Assembly: GCA_964019335.1 (NCBI GenBank)
Contig: OZ025727.1
Span: forward strand, 246,001 to 310,000
Source: Diplonema japonicum
Taxonomy: Eukaryota > Euglenozoa > Diplonemea > Diplonemida > Diplonemidae
DNA: 64,000 nt
Reading direction: 5' to 3'
Of this stretch, positions 44,101 to 53,900 are shown piece after piece. The notes below the pieces were generated by a model, which had not been told where the DNA came from, did no database searches, and was given only the letters and a program-made list of their open reading frames with translations. Made by a program: the position numbers and the translations under genes. Every line of letters begins with the position of its first letter. The first letter of the stretch is position 1.

Positions 44101-46215
44101 GTGCTGACGAACACTGTCGACGCGGTGTCCTCTTCCTCTGTGAACGGGACGCTTTGGTATGTGGCAGACGGTGCGGCAGGCTTCAAGGTTTACAACACTA
44201 CTTTCTCCACCACACAACCCATCATCGCTGTTGGGACTGTGAGTAAGGTTTACAAGGTTGTTCCTTTCAAGCAGTACCTCCTTGTGGCCAATTGGGTCGA
44301 TGGGCTGAAGCTGTACAAGGTTGACACAGAGTCGAGGGTTGCAGAGCTGCTTGCCCGTCTTGAGACTTCTGAAGCGATCTACGACGTTGTCCTCGAACCA
44401 GAGACGATGAAGGGCTACATGGCGGAGGGCAGGCGGGGGATCTCTTCCTTCAACTTCGGTACACTTGACAAGATCACTGTCACAAGCACAGTGGACCTCG
44501 TTGACTCCGTCTTCCTTTCCCTGACTGAGTACAGTGGCTCTGGGTACATCCTTGCTGGGGACAGAACTGGCCTTCTCTCTGTTATTGAACTCATCAAGGA
44601 GGTACCGATGTACCTGGAGAGCCCGTGGCCTGAGTACGCTGTAGGGGTGGGGTTCGAGACGAAGCTGACACCGAAGGAGGTTGCGAGCAGGGAGGCGACC
44701 TCTGTGGAGGTGAGGTCGGTTGTGCGGATCGCAAGCGGTCGGGAGGCGGCTTGGCCTGAGTGGCTGGAGTACTCGGACCCCCTGCTGCTTCGGGGGACTC
44801 CTCCAAAGGAGCTGACTGGGCAGGAGGTGGTGTTGAAGTTCGCGGTGGAGCTCCCGAACGGGGCAGTTCACGAGGTCTTCTACACGCTGTCGATCGTACC
44901 GAGTCTGAAGGTTCGGAACGAGCTTGGGAAGCCGCAGGTGGTGACACCGGCGAACACTGGGGTGGCGACGCTGCAGCTGGAGGCACCTCGGTCAGGGGAG
45001 TTCCTCCCGGAGCAGGGGGCTGTGTCGGTGACATCGAAACCTGTTGAAGGGAGCCTGCGGGTCTACGGTCCTGTTCCCGACCTGAACGACTTCCTGAAGG
45101 GGCTCCGGTTCGACCTGAAGGAGCCTTCGGAGAACCTGTCGAGGGTGACGCTGCTGGTGACGGACGACGTGAACCAGGGGGCTGTGCAGTACAACATCAC
45201 GGTGGCGGACCTGAAGTTCAACATGCGTCCTGTTTTTGAGGGCAACAAAAACAACACCAACAACAACAACAACTGGGACCCAACAGCGACAACAGGACAA
45301 GGCTTTCGCTTCCAACTGGTTCCTATCCGGGTGTCGGACCCCGATGGGGACGCGCTGACCCTGTCTGCTGTGGAGGTGGGTCGGCAATCCCTCCCCGGGT
45401 GGCTGGAGCTGGACCCGTCTGGCTACTTCTACGGGGAAGCAACGGTGGAGGATGTGGGGACGGTTGAGATCAACTTGACGGCGAGGGACACCTACGGCGG
45501 GGAGACGTCTCGGGTCTTCAAGCTGCGGGTGAAGCGCTCCTTCTGGGACCTGTTCTGGTACGTGTTCTCAATTGTGGCCCCGATCGTGTCTGGGCTCGGG
45601 ATGCTGTACGGGGCTTGGGTGTACTACTCCCTTTTGTGGAACAACTTCGGGGGGAGGTGGTACTACTGGGAGGTCCCTCCTTCCCTGTTGTTGACCGGGG
45701 AGTGGTACCATGCGGAGAGGAAGAAGAAGAAGAAGGAGAGCAGGAGGATTGACCCGGAGAGCGTGCGAGAGATCCGGATGATGCGGCACATCAAACACTC
45801 CCTCGGGCAGAAGGTGCGGTCCCGGCTGAGGTGGGTCCTTCCCTCGGCGTACCTCCGGCACGAGCGACAAGAACCACTGGTGAACGGCGACAACCTCACC
45901 CCTTGGATCGAATACAACGAGCTCGCCCACACCTTCCGCCTTCTCTACGATGAGATCGACGACGACGACGCGGGCATCTACTACCTCATCGTCTTCGGCC
46001 GCTTCGACGACATCCTCCAGGAGATCCGCCTCGAGCCCGCCGTTGTGAAGTCCCAGGAGCACAGGCTTCGCACGGCAGAGAAGGCGTCTGTGAGCTTCAA
46101 GGACCTCCTCGAAGAGGCTGAGGTCGAGACCCCTTTGAGTCCCAACCCTTTGGGGTACAGGAGGATGTCGTTCTTGAAACCTGAAGCACAAAGTGAGGCA
46201 GACGTGCTCTTGTAG
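41146..46215 (+). CDS. F1 family surface protein, copy c
   Basis: 1689 residues. Signal peptide MYVQLLLTVLSLGQL. The CUB domains are close to those of copies a and d, with private segments (KADSCGFNPPCTQHSAC in CUB1, KSNTDIGCNKDKV in CUB2). The stalk is the longest seen with copy d, built of PPTDPPTTP and PATPAPAT units. It has the LVRTVQTGRRTNGAKV patch and SKVYKVVPF...NWVDG (shared with copy d), but the TEYSGSGYILAGDRTG patch and the shorter KKKKKESRR tail (shared with copy b). So different segments ally it with different paralogues. Ends ...QSEADVLL, one Leu shorter than copy a. Confidence 0.92.
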   Translation: MYVQLLLTVLSLGQLNPSKCRGVYRRDAAAESGTLKYPNSGNNYPNNADYCWRIKSTKWIRLEWVSLDIEDITECVKADSCGFNPPCTQHSACSDALIAYDTSNLSGMTFCGMAASNIIWQPTSKGDVVFRFVSGPKTTGQGFTIKWSTCEAKPDTGYSIKMAPRCGGQIKNILTNPTGTLKHPVTGKYDHGENICWRILCNGQLSLTWKAVDVKSNTDIGCNKDKVTIYDSEETEHTLCRMPLDPIEYPPGEIVISFFSDVCDNGNGFEVSWSCGAWDYPTPPQKGTLVGVDCNAYSSDFSTSAGNLAYPSTPGLYGNNIKLCWRIQCGGQLTLTYHEMDLDDGVNCDNDHLAFEQQGLVRSNLYCGTAIPDYQPPIRGDLVVYFRSDSSQQKQGFNLSWVCDDSPDPPAPSNPGMQPPATQPPPLTACPIPATSAPDTLAPTDAPATPAPATAPPTDPPTTPFPPTDPPTTPAPATGLPATPAPATSAPLTQAPPTSEPGTPDTAAPTTPRPDTPTFVPVTVAPPTTGPTAVPTRSPGIVPTPAPPTETTETLNKTGIEEVLTSTGKTVIRTTDGGVTVVDKTEGGGGGGGFGGSVTVPGGPQTAVKVSGKTLVTGSANGTVSIVDIEKTPPTVKGSWTATGEVRSIAIGRSLLAVSDSAGLKIVSLRNPELPILMGELKVGYMQEMGFTEDATFLFGVPEGSGEVLMFDVRDPTRPSLKYSLEVKIPVSSVRVGRDEVFVCDSEGLKRFNTGTLPPSLALSQPGACGLLAATHERRYLFVSDPVTGGAANAKRITQYSLDPSLTADGLLFSRGPVLSMEVSADDRYLYVADSLGLQVFPLVRTNPGRLDNPLLKLVRTVQTGRRTNGAKVLDKSQMVVAADDEGLSSFFNIFDSKNSDGRKKWITGGATAVETSLDGRWGFYGKGSAVTVFEVVTLNTVTTVATPSEVRSMTRFAGVLYVTCKDGVYSYSLNDLPKVSFLSTVLTNTVDAVSSSSVNGTLWYVADGAAGFKVYNTTFSTTQPIIAVGTVSKVYKVVPFKQYLLVANWVDGLKLYKVDTESRVAELLARLETSEAIYDVVLEPETMKGYMAEGRRGISSFNFGTLDKITVTSTVDLVDSVFLSLTEYSGSGYILAGDRTGLLSVIELIKEVPMYLESPWPEYAVGVGFETKLTPKEVASREATSVEVRSVVRIASGREAAWPEWLEYSDPLLLRGTPPKELTGQEVVLKFAVELPNGAVHEVFYTLSIVPSLKVRNELGKPQVVTPANTGVATLQLEAPRSGEFLPEQGAVSVTSKPVEGSLRVYGPVPDLNDFLKGLRFDLKEPSENLSRVTLLVTDDVNQGAVQYNITVADLKFNMRPVFEGNKNNTNNNNNWDPTATTGQGFRFQLVPIRVSDPDGDALTLSAVEVGRQSLPGWLELDPSGYFYGEATVEDVGTVEINLTARDTYGGETSRVFKLRVKRSFWDLFWYVFSIVAPIVSGLGMLYGAWVYYSLLWNNFGGRWYYWEVPPSLLLTGEWYHAERKKKKKESRRIDPESVREIRMMRHIKHSLGQKVRSRLRWVLPSAYLRHERQEPLVNGDNLTPWIEYNELAHTFRLLYDEIDDDDAGIYYLIVFGRFDDILQEIRLEPAVVKSQEHRLRTAEKASVSFKDLLEEAEVETPLSPNPLGYRRMSFLKPEAQSEADVLL

Positions 46216-47639
46216 CTTTGCTACTTTGGGTGCGTTGTAAAGGTAGGTTGGGCTGTAATTTTCGGCTTGGGGGGAGGAGGGGTGATTATGTTAACTTGCT
46301 GCAAACCCTTACTCCTCCTCATTTTTCAATGCTTCCAACAGCAAAGTACCTTACAGGTAGGACGGAGCCCCCCATATCAGTGCCCCACACCGGCTGTCCC
46401 TGGCTGTCCCTGCTGTTTTTGCCGTGTTTCTCCCCCAGAAACCACAGGGAAAACGTCCGATCGGGATATACATAACGAAGACCAAAAAGAACAAAGTAGC
46501 AATTCCTTTGCACGAAAAGTGACGCCCACCGTCAGTCCAGAGTATCTGCTCCATTTTTTTCTTTATTTCTTTAACTCATCCACTTTTGATACCCCCCTCC
46601 CTCCCCCCCACTTGAAAGTGCGATCGAGGTCGAAAGAACGACCGAAAACGTAAAAAAGAAAAGTACTACATATTTAAAGGGTCGGGAAAAGTACTGTTCA
46701 ACCTGCTGGGACGCTAGTAGGAGCCATTGAAGGGTGCCTCTCGCCTATTTATTATACGATGAGGACAGCACCTGGAGGAGTCGCGGGATATGTCCGAAAC
46801 TGAGATATATCTAGTACTGACCATACCCCTCCCCTTTTTAGGGCATGCGGCTTTCGTCAGGGAGCCTGCATGTTAATTTGAATTTAAAGCCCCATAAGGT
46901 TCCACCCCCCCCCCCCCCCCCTAGAAACAGGAATACGTTTCCATATTTTTTTTGGGGGGCGTTTCCCCTAGATATCTGTAAAAATAAGGAAACCAGTTTT
47001 TCTGCCAACATAGCCGCCGCCCCTCCCATTTTGAACACTTGGGCACGTGTTCTTTTTTCTTTTTCTTTTTCTCTGCTCTATTTCAATTCTATCACACAAG
47101 ATGGATGGTCTGTCATGAGATGCAGGCTTGCTTTTTTATTGCATCTTTCTTTTCAACGTTTTAATCAGTGATTTGTTTTCTCTTTGCTCCTTTTTCTTTT
47201 TTTTTTTCTTCTCTTTTTTTTTTTTTTTTTATGTCGCCTGATCAAATGAGGGAAAGGAAATTCTCCGCTTCTAAAAAATAAAATAAAAAAGGCTGGGCGG
47301 GACACAAACGACAAGAATATGAACGCGCAACAGGCAACGGCAGAGGAAGCCGCGCAGCGTGTCTCGTGTACTCCTCCACGTGGCCCCAGCTGGATCTCGT
47401 ATGTGTGAAAACAAAATTCCCCCGGGGTTGCGTACAAGTAATAACTGCGATAGCGACAGCGGCATTACTCCCTAAGATGCGGGTCATCCACCCACTCCAT
47501 AATCTAAGTCAATGTTTCTCCCCCCCACCCTCTTTCCCCATCCCCCACCCCCGGGATGCCAAAAGGTCAGGCGCTTTTTTTTTTTTTTTTGGTTTTTTAT
47601 TTAATTCTGAGCAGCTCTCTTAAAGAATTTAGGCCGGAA
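46216..47639. other. Spacer after F1c
   Basis: The F1 3' flank motif (CTTTGCTACTTTGGGTGCGT) is present at once. Then come mixed sequence, a C-run of about 17 (46905-46921), TTTTC tracts near 47040-47080 and 47190-47230, and a T-run near 47577-47590. No credible ORF or RNA gene recognised. Confidence 0.45.
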
Positions 47640-47762
47640 GATAAAAATCAGGTTTCACTTTATTTCACGGGCGTGAAAATAAAGTATCTGATTTTTTTCC
47701 TCATGTTTTTAAGCCAAACGTTGCTGGGCGTGAAAATCAGGTACTTTATTTCACGCCCAGCA
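47640..47762. repeat. Foldback repeat at LINE B2 5' breakpoint
   Basis: GCTGGGCGTGAAA and TTTCACGCCCAGC are perfect 13-bp arms around 13 bases (about 47724-47762). Upstream, ATCAGGTTTCACTTTATTTC and GTGAAAATAAAGTATCTGAT form a second, slightly imperfect palindrome. The words TTTATTTCACG and GTGAAATAAAGTA recur in both orientations, the same vocabulary as at 20426-20562 and 56646-56770. It ends about 12 bases before the LINE homology starts. Confidence 0.65.
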
Positions 47763-47764
47763 AA

Positions 47765-49237
47765 ATGGGAAACAGCAGCCCGTTCTCCCCTCCGAGTGAT
47801 GAGACGCTGAAGAAGCTAACAACGAGAGTGACCTGCAACCTATGGGGGCCTCACTTCCGAGGACGATCGCCTGCAGCGGTGAAAACGGTTTTGCTGAAAG
47901 GACACATCAATGACCCGTTGTCCTACGTCATCTGTCACTCGCTAAAAGTGATATCGAGCGCGCTGGAAAGGACAGGTCTTGGACAGAGAGTGCGACGAAT
48001 AGTGCAGGGGTACGGCTCACAGAGGACCCCCTTGGGACCGGTGGGGAATCTGATATGCAGGTGGATGCCGAGAATCGGATGGGACTGGGAGAAGATGGAA
48101 ATAGCCACAGAACTTGAGTGGCCCAAGCGAGGAAGCGCCTTCAGGGCGGCTGTAAGGGCAGCCAGGAGTGCGACACTAGCAACGGAACGGAAGACGGTCA
48201 GCGGACTCGGGGAGGGAGCAGATCCCAAAACGAATGACCTCTGGAGGACAGCTAAAGATCGCCATCTAGCTTTCTGTATCAAGAGGGTAATCGCGGGAGG
48301 GATCCCCTACCTGAGTCCGTATGCCAAAGCAGGACCAAAGTGTGTACCCCCCAATGAGGACGACGAGTCCGAGGGACGGAGCGAAGAAGAGGAAGATCAA
48401 GACGAGCCAGCGGCGCAGGAAGGACAAGACGAGGCGGGATTTGAATGTGACCTCTGCCCGACCAAGCATGCGGACACAGTATCACTGCTACGCCACCAGC
48501 TGTACGAGTGCCCGCCGGCACGAGAGGAGCTGATACGGGAGGAGATGGAACCACTGCGCGACAGGACGGGATGGCCGCTCTGCTTCGAGCTGCATGCCAT
48601 CCTACCAAGGGGGAACGGGTTCGAACACCTAGAGAAGCTGCAGCGATACCTGGCAATGGTGGTGGAAAAGCGGGACGAAGGGCTGATGCAGGCAGAAGGC
48701 GGCAACAAGAAGCTACCATGGGAGCGAGAAGTGACAGGCAAAGTGACCCCGGTACCGACGACAGCACAGCTGGGGACAGTGGCGGGACTGCTGGAGCAAT
48801 TCGGGGAACCACTACTGGAATGGATGGGAAAGCTGCGATGGGTGGAGGGCGACACCGACTCGGAGGTTTCGGCAGCTGAACTTGCACTCGACTTTGAGGA
48901 GACAACCGGTAAGTCACTGGGAGTCTACAACATGCAGAGGAAGGCACGCAGAATCAAGCTGTTGGTGGAGAGAGCCAACGCAGTGTGCAGAACGAGACGG
49001 ATAAGACGCCCCTTCCCAGCGGACGGGGCAAAGAGGGTCAAGTCGCTCACAGCGATCGGAGGCAAGGCTGCAATAGGCTTTAACAGGAGACCGATCTTCG
49101 CATCAAGACAGACAGCGCAAAAGCTACAGGAGTTGAAAGGGACATACAAGAAAGAACGCGTGTCGAAACTACGAAAAGCTTTAAAGGCGACAGTAGGAAC
49201 GAAGGCTATGCTCCAGAAAGGGAGCATTAATAGATAG
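47765..49237 (+). pseudogene. C-terminal half of LINE B polyprotein, open frame but lacking RT
   Basis: 490 codons without a stop, from an ATG just outside the LINE homology. It contains VTCNLWGPHFRGRSP, GPVGNLICRWMPRIGW, a Glu/Asp-rich linker, the finger CDLCPTKHADTVSLLRHQLY followed by EC, LHAILPRGNG, VSAAELALDFEE and a basic end with RRPFPAD..KRVKSL and LQKGSINR. Because the RT palm is missing it cannot encode an active transposase-like enzyme alone. The intact frame suggests recent insertion or, less likely, a domesticated protein. Confidence 0.7.
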
Positions 49238-49293
49238 GAACTCACACCACAAGAGGCTGTCCTCGAGTGGGATTGTCTTTTACTATGAGTTTT
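47774..49293 (+). mobile_element. LINE family B copy 2, 5'-truncated
   Basis: Starts within the region PFSPPSDETLKKL, downstream of the RT active site, and runs to the element's 3' end: stop at 49235-49237, then a tail with a GGCTGTCCTCGAGTGGG word and TGAGTTTT. The tail is related to that of the copy at 50088. A foldback repeat lies immediately upstream and SDR-2 immediately downstream. Confidence 0.8.
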
Positions 49294-49297
49294 TTTG

Positions 49298-49347
49298 TTC
49301 TTCCTGAACGGTGAGCACCCACCCGCACACCGAAATTTATCAATTTT
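49298..49347 (+). repeat. Dispersed repeat SDR-2, copy 3
   Basis: TTCTTCCTGAACGGTGAGCA, CCCACCCGCACACC, GAAATTTATCAATTTTC. It abuts the LINE B2 3' end, so it may have been the insertion target or was carried with the LINE. Confidence 0.65.
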
Positions 49348-49856
49348 CTTTTTTTTTTTCTCTTTTTTTTTGTTTTTTTTGAGTGCTTAAAAAGTGCCTG
49401 ACCTTTTTTGGCATCCCGGGGGGTGAGGAAAGAGGGGGGGGGGGGGGGGGAATTGATAATTTGATTGGGCATGAAGCAATTTACGCAATTTAGCTTTTGA
49501 TGTTAGCTCAAAAGGCTGAAACTCGGGAAGAACGGAATGTGAGTAGCTCACCCTAAGGTCTAACAATGACAAAAAGGAGCGCCGCTCGTGAAACTAATGA
49601 AAATGCTAGATAGAGAAATTTTTAAAATTTTTTATTTTAGGTTTTTAAAAATAGAGAAAAACAGCGTACACGGTAACCAAATAACTTTTTTCCACTCAAG
49701 TCTGTAAGCAGAATTTCCACCACTGTTTATGCGGGAGCAAGCTACCCCCCCCACCAAAGACCCAAATTCTCCTCTTTTTAGTGAACATGAGATCTCTTTT
49801 GTTGTAACTTTCACCCACTTATTTTTTTTTCCCTTTCTAATTATGTTGACAAATGG
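49348..49856. other. Spacer
   Basis: T-runs to 49380, a G-run of about 16 (49435-49450), then balanced sequence with AAAAGGCTGAAACTCGGGA near 49506 that I cannot assign. No gene. Confidence 0.4.
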
Positions 49857-50000
49857 GGAGCAAGGGCCGCCAGATAGTCGAACGGGGAGTCATTACCCTG
49901 TGAAGCTTGACGGTCTCCACTGAACCGGCTTCGGGTTTCTGATGTGTTCAAGCCGTGGAGGAGGGTCGAAACCTAGGAACGAAACTGGTGCCTTGCGATT
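49857..50000 (+). rRNA. LSU rRNA fragment, domain V-like
   Basis: The order AAGGGCCGCCAGATAGTC, ACGGGGA, ACCCTGTGAAGCTTGAC, CACTGAACC, TTTCTGATGTGTTCAAG, GTGGAGGAGGG and AACTGGTGCC parallels LSU domain V around the conserved GAAGACCC(T/C)GT-GA-GCTT-GAC segment, its CACTGAAC and TTGATGTGTAG-type words, and the following GTGGGAGG. It is diverged and only about 140 bases long. CACTGAAC and GATGTGT are nearer the bacterial/organellar type than the 28S type, so a mitochondrial origin is possible. Opposite strand to the fragment at 4452. Confidence 0.6.
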
Positions 50001-50087
50001 TGTCAAAGTGTCTCTGTTAAAGTATTTCTTCACCTAATTTCTGGCCATATAAGAAAAAGTAGCTCTTTCTCATTTATTTTATTTTAT

Positions 50088-50428
50088 GGCCCTAATCGTA
50101 AAGATAAACGCAGCGTGCAGGGCACGGAAGAAGCGACGCCCCTTCCCAGCGGATGAGCAGAAAAGGGTGAAATCCCTCATCGCCATAGGAGGAAAGGCAG
50201 CTATAGGCTTCTCCAGGAGGCCCATTTTTGCTACCCAGTCCACGCACGACAAGCTGATGGATTTGAAGGCCGCCTACAAGCGGGATCGCATCACACGACT
50301 CCGCAAGACGCTCACAGCCACAATCGGGATGAAAGCAACGCTCCAGAAGGGGAGTATTAACAGATAGACCCCCCCCTCCCATAGGGCGGCCCTCTAGCGG
50401 GGGGCTTGTCCTGTACTTTGAGTTTTAT
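50088..50428 (+). mobile_element. LINE family B copy 3, 5'-truncated
   Basis: Its first 45 bases equal the last 45 of LINE B1 (20372-20416). It continues with the C-terminal end RRPFPADEQKRVKSLIAIGG...LQKGSINR (stop at 50365-50367) and a 3' tail with GGCGGCCCTCTAGCGGGGG and TGAGTTTT. The frame is open over 93 codons from an ATG in the flank. Same 3' end as LINE B2 but clearly diverged from it. Confidence 0.8.
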
Positions 50429-50826
50429 AGAAAATTAGCATAACCCTTCTCACTGAACAGAGAAGAACAGCAAAGCAAGGAAGGAAAGGAGGAAAAAGGC
50501 TGGATGGTTTAAAAGATTCAAGAGCGGCCTGTAGCCCGAACCAAACCGGAGTGCGAGGAAAGTCAGAGCACGTAGGTGTGAGACAAGACAAGGAAGGCCC
50601 TTGAAAGGAATGGAACCGAGCACAAAGGGGAGGGGAGGGCCGCAGCATTAATCGGATAAACCAGAAAGGAAAAGAAAAAGATGCCGTGAAAAGGGGGGTG
50701 CTAATGATTTGTACTTTACAGGAATTGACGGAAAGAGTAGTGGCTGGGAGGGCTTTCGGGCCTGACGGCTGATGCAGAGGGTGCGCGTTGACGGCCTATT
50801 ACCGATATACGTCCACCTTAAAAAGC
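50429..50826. other. Spacer with rRNA-like and purine-rich sequence
   Basis: Purine-rich from 50455 to 50700. It includes GGAGTGCGAGGAAAGTCAGA (50549-50568), slightly reminiscent of the RNase P RNA word GAGGAAAGTCC, but no other conserved block was found. See the SSU-like segment at 50712. Confidence 0.4.
50712..50790 (+). rRNA. Possible SSU rRNA fragment (GGAATTGACGGAA core)
   Basis: CTTTACAGGAATTGACGGAA matches the universal SSU segment AAGGAATTGACGGAA over 13 contiguous bases. The following AGAGTAGTGGCTGGGAGG and GCTTTCGGGCCTGACGGC loosely follow the GGGCACCACCAGGAGTGG and GCCTGCGGCTTAA pattern. The match beyond the core is weak, so this could be a decayed fragment or chance. Confidence 0.35.
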
Positions 50827-50905
50827 TCTTCTCTTCTTTTTTTTTTTTGTAGTTTGCTGCTTTGTAGTTAATTTAAACCAAACAGGTCCCCCCCCCCCCC
50901 CCCAT
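50827..50905 (+). promoter_or_regulatory. Polypyrimidine-AG leader and C-run of F1d
   Basis: A T-tract ends in TTTTTTTTGTAG (to 50852), then TTTGCTGCTTTGTAGTT, AAACCAAACAGGT and a run of about 17 C up to ATATG. It is the same as the F1c leader except for GTAG instead of GCAG, an AATTT insertion and the C-run. Confidence 0.45.
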
Positions 50906-53900
50906 ATGCATGTGCAGCTGTTGTTGGCGGTGCTGTCACTGGGGCAGCTCGACCCCCAAGCGTGCAATGGGGTCTACAGCATAGACACAACAGCTGAATC
51001 GGGCACATTGAGGTACCCTAACATCGGGCAGTACGAGAACAATGCAGACTACTGCTGGCGTATCAAGTCGACGAAGTGGATCCGGCTGGAGTGGGTGTCT
51101 CTGGACATCGTGGACATCACTGGGTGTGTAGCGACTGACTCGTGCTCTGCATTATACCCCTGCAGGCAGAATTCAAAATGCAGCAGCGACGCTCTCATCG
51201 CTTATGACACTTCGAACTTCCCAGGGATGACCTTCTGCGGGAGTGGGGTAAGTAATGTCACCTGGCAGCCCACCTCAAAGGGTGATGTGGTGTTCAGGTT
51301 CAAAAGCAACTCCAAAACAACAGGACGGGGCTTCACTGTCAAATGGTCCACCTGCGAAGTGAAACCCGACACTGGCTACTCCGTGGAGAGGGCTCCTCGT
51401 TGCGGTGGGCAGATCAAAAATATCTTGACCGACCCTACAGGCACACTTAAGTACCCTGCTGCTGGCTCGCAATATGATTCTGGTCAGAACGAATGCTGGC
51501 GGATACTCTGCAACGGACAGCTCTCCCTCACGTGGAAGGCTGTTGATGTAAAAAGCGACTCTACCAGCGGCTGCAATAAAGACAAGGTCACCATCTACGA
51601 CAGTGAAGAAACTGAACACACACTGTGCAGAATGCCTCTCGATCCTATTGAGTACCCTCCTGGTGACATCGTCATCAGCTTCTTCTCTGATGTCTGTGAT
51701 ACCGGTAGTGGCTTTGAGGTGTCGTGGTCGTGCGGGGCATGGGACTACCCTACCCCTCCGCAGAAGGGGACCCTTGTCGGTGTTGACTGCGGCATTTATT
51801 CCAGTGACTTCTCCACTTCGGCTGGCAACCTTGCTTATCCCTCTGTTCCTGGCTTGTACGGCAATAATATCAAATTATGCTGGCGCATCCAGTGTGGCGG
51901 GCAACTCACCCTCACCTATCACGAGATGGATCTTGATGATGGCGTGAATTGTAATCACGACCATCTTGCATTCGAGCAGCAAGGGCTTGTGCGTTCTAAC
52001 TTGTACTGCGGTACAGCTATTCCTGACTACCAGCCTCCCATAAGGGGCGACCTTGTTGTCTACTTCAGAAGTGACGATTCGCAGCAAAAACAAGGATTCA
52101 ACCTGTCGTGGGTGTGCGATGACTCACCGGACCCTCCTGCTCCATCAAACCCTGGAATGCAGCCCCCGGCAACACAGCCGCCACCTTTGACAGCCTGTCC
52201 CATACCCGCCACATCTGCACCGGATACTCTGGCACCTCCAACTGATGCACCTGCAACCCCAGCTCCACCAACGGACCCTCCCACAACACCATTTCCAGCA
52301 ACAGACCCTCCTGCAACCCCAGCTCCACCTACAGACCCCCCTACAACCTCAGCTCCAGCAACAAATGCTCCTTTAACCCAAGCTCCACCAACTTCAGAAC
52401 CAGGCACTCCAGACACAGCCGCCCCCACGACACCACGCCCCGACACCCCAACGTTCGTCCCTGTGACTGTGGCACCCCCCACCACAGGACCGACAGCGGT
52501 GCCAACAAGGAGCCCTGGGATTGTTCCAACACCCGCCCCCCCGACAGAGACGACAGAGACCCTCAACAAGACGGGGATCGAGGAGGTTCTGACGAGCACT
52601 GGGAAGACTGTGATTCGCACAACGGACGGCGGGGTGACAGTGGTGGACAAGACTGAAGGTGGTGGTGGTGGTGGGTTCGGCGGCTCGGTGACTGTCCCTG
52701 GAGGCCCTCAGACTGCGGTGAAGGTGAGCGGAAAGACTCTGGTGACGGGGTCAGCGAACGGGACCGTGTCCATCGTTGACATTGAGAAAACCCCCCCCAC
52801 TGTGAAGGGGAGCTGGACGGCGACGGGGGAGGTGCGGAGCATCGCCATCGGGAGGTCCCTGCTGGCGGTGTCGGACAGTGCTGGGCTGAAGATCGTGTCC
52901 CTCCGAAACCCCGAGCTTCCCATCCTGATGGGGGAGCTGAAGGTGGGCTACATGCAGGAGATGGGGTTCACGGAGGACGCGACCTTCCTGTTCGGGGTTC
53001 CCGAGGGCTCTGGGGAGGTGCTGATGTTCGACGTGAGGGACCCGACGCGGCCCTCGCTGAAGTACAGCTTGGAGGTGAAGATCCCCGTGTCGAGCGTGAG
53101 GGTGGGAAGGGATGAGGTGTTCGTGTGCGACTCGGAAGGGCTGAAGCGCTTCAACACGGGGACCCTGCCCCCTTCCCTCGCCCTCTCGCAACCGGGGGCG
53201 TGCGGGCTCCTTGCGGCGACACACGAGAGGCGGTACCTGTTCGTGTCGGACCCCGTGACAGGAGGGGCCGCCAATGCGAAGCGCATCACACAGTACTCCC
53301 TCGACCCCTCGTTAACAGCGGACGGGCTCCTCTTCTCAAGGGGACCTGTTCTCAGCATGGAGGTGTCGGCGGACGACCGGTACCTCTACGTTGCGGACAG
53401 CCTGGGCCTGCAGGTGTTCCCGTTGGTGCGGACGAACCCTGGGCGTCTTGACAACCCTTTGCTGAAGTTGGTTCGGACTGTGCAAACAGGAAGGAGGGCA
53501 AACGGGGTGAAGGTCTTGGACAAGTCACAAATGGTGGTCGCAGCTGACGACGAGGGGCTCAGCAGCTTCTTCAGCATCTTCGACTCGAAGAACTTAGATG
53601 GGAGGAAGAAGTGGATCACTGGTGGGGCGACAGCTGTGGAGACATCTCTGGACGGACGGTGGGGTTTCTACGGGAAGGGGAGTGCTGTGACTGTGTTCGA
53701 GGTGGTGACGCTGAACACTGTGACGACTGTGGCGACACCTTCTGAGGTGCGGTCGATGACACGGTTCGCTGGTGTGCTGTACGTCACCTGCAAAGATGGT
53801 GTCTACAGCTACAGTCTGAATGACCTTCCGCTGGTCTCGTTCCTATCGACGGTGCTGACGAACACAGTCGACGCGGTGTCTTCTTCCTCTGTGAACGGGA

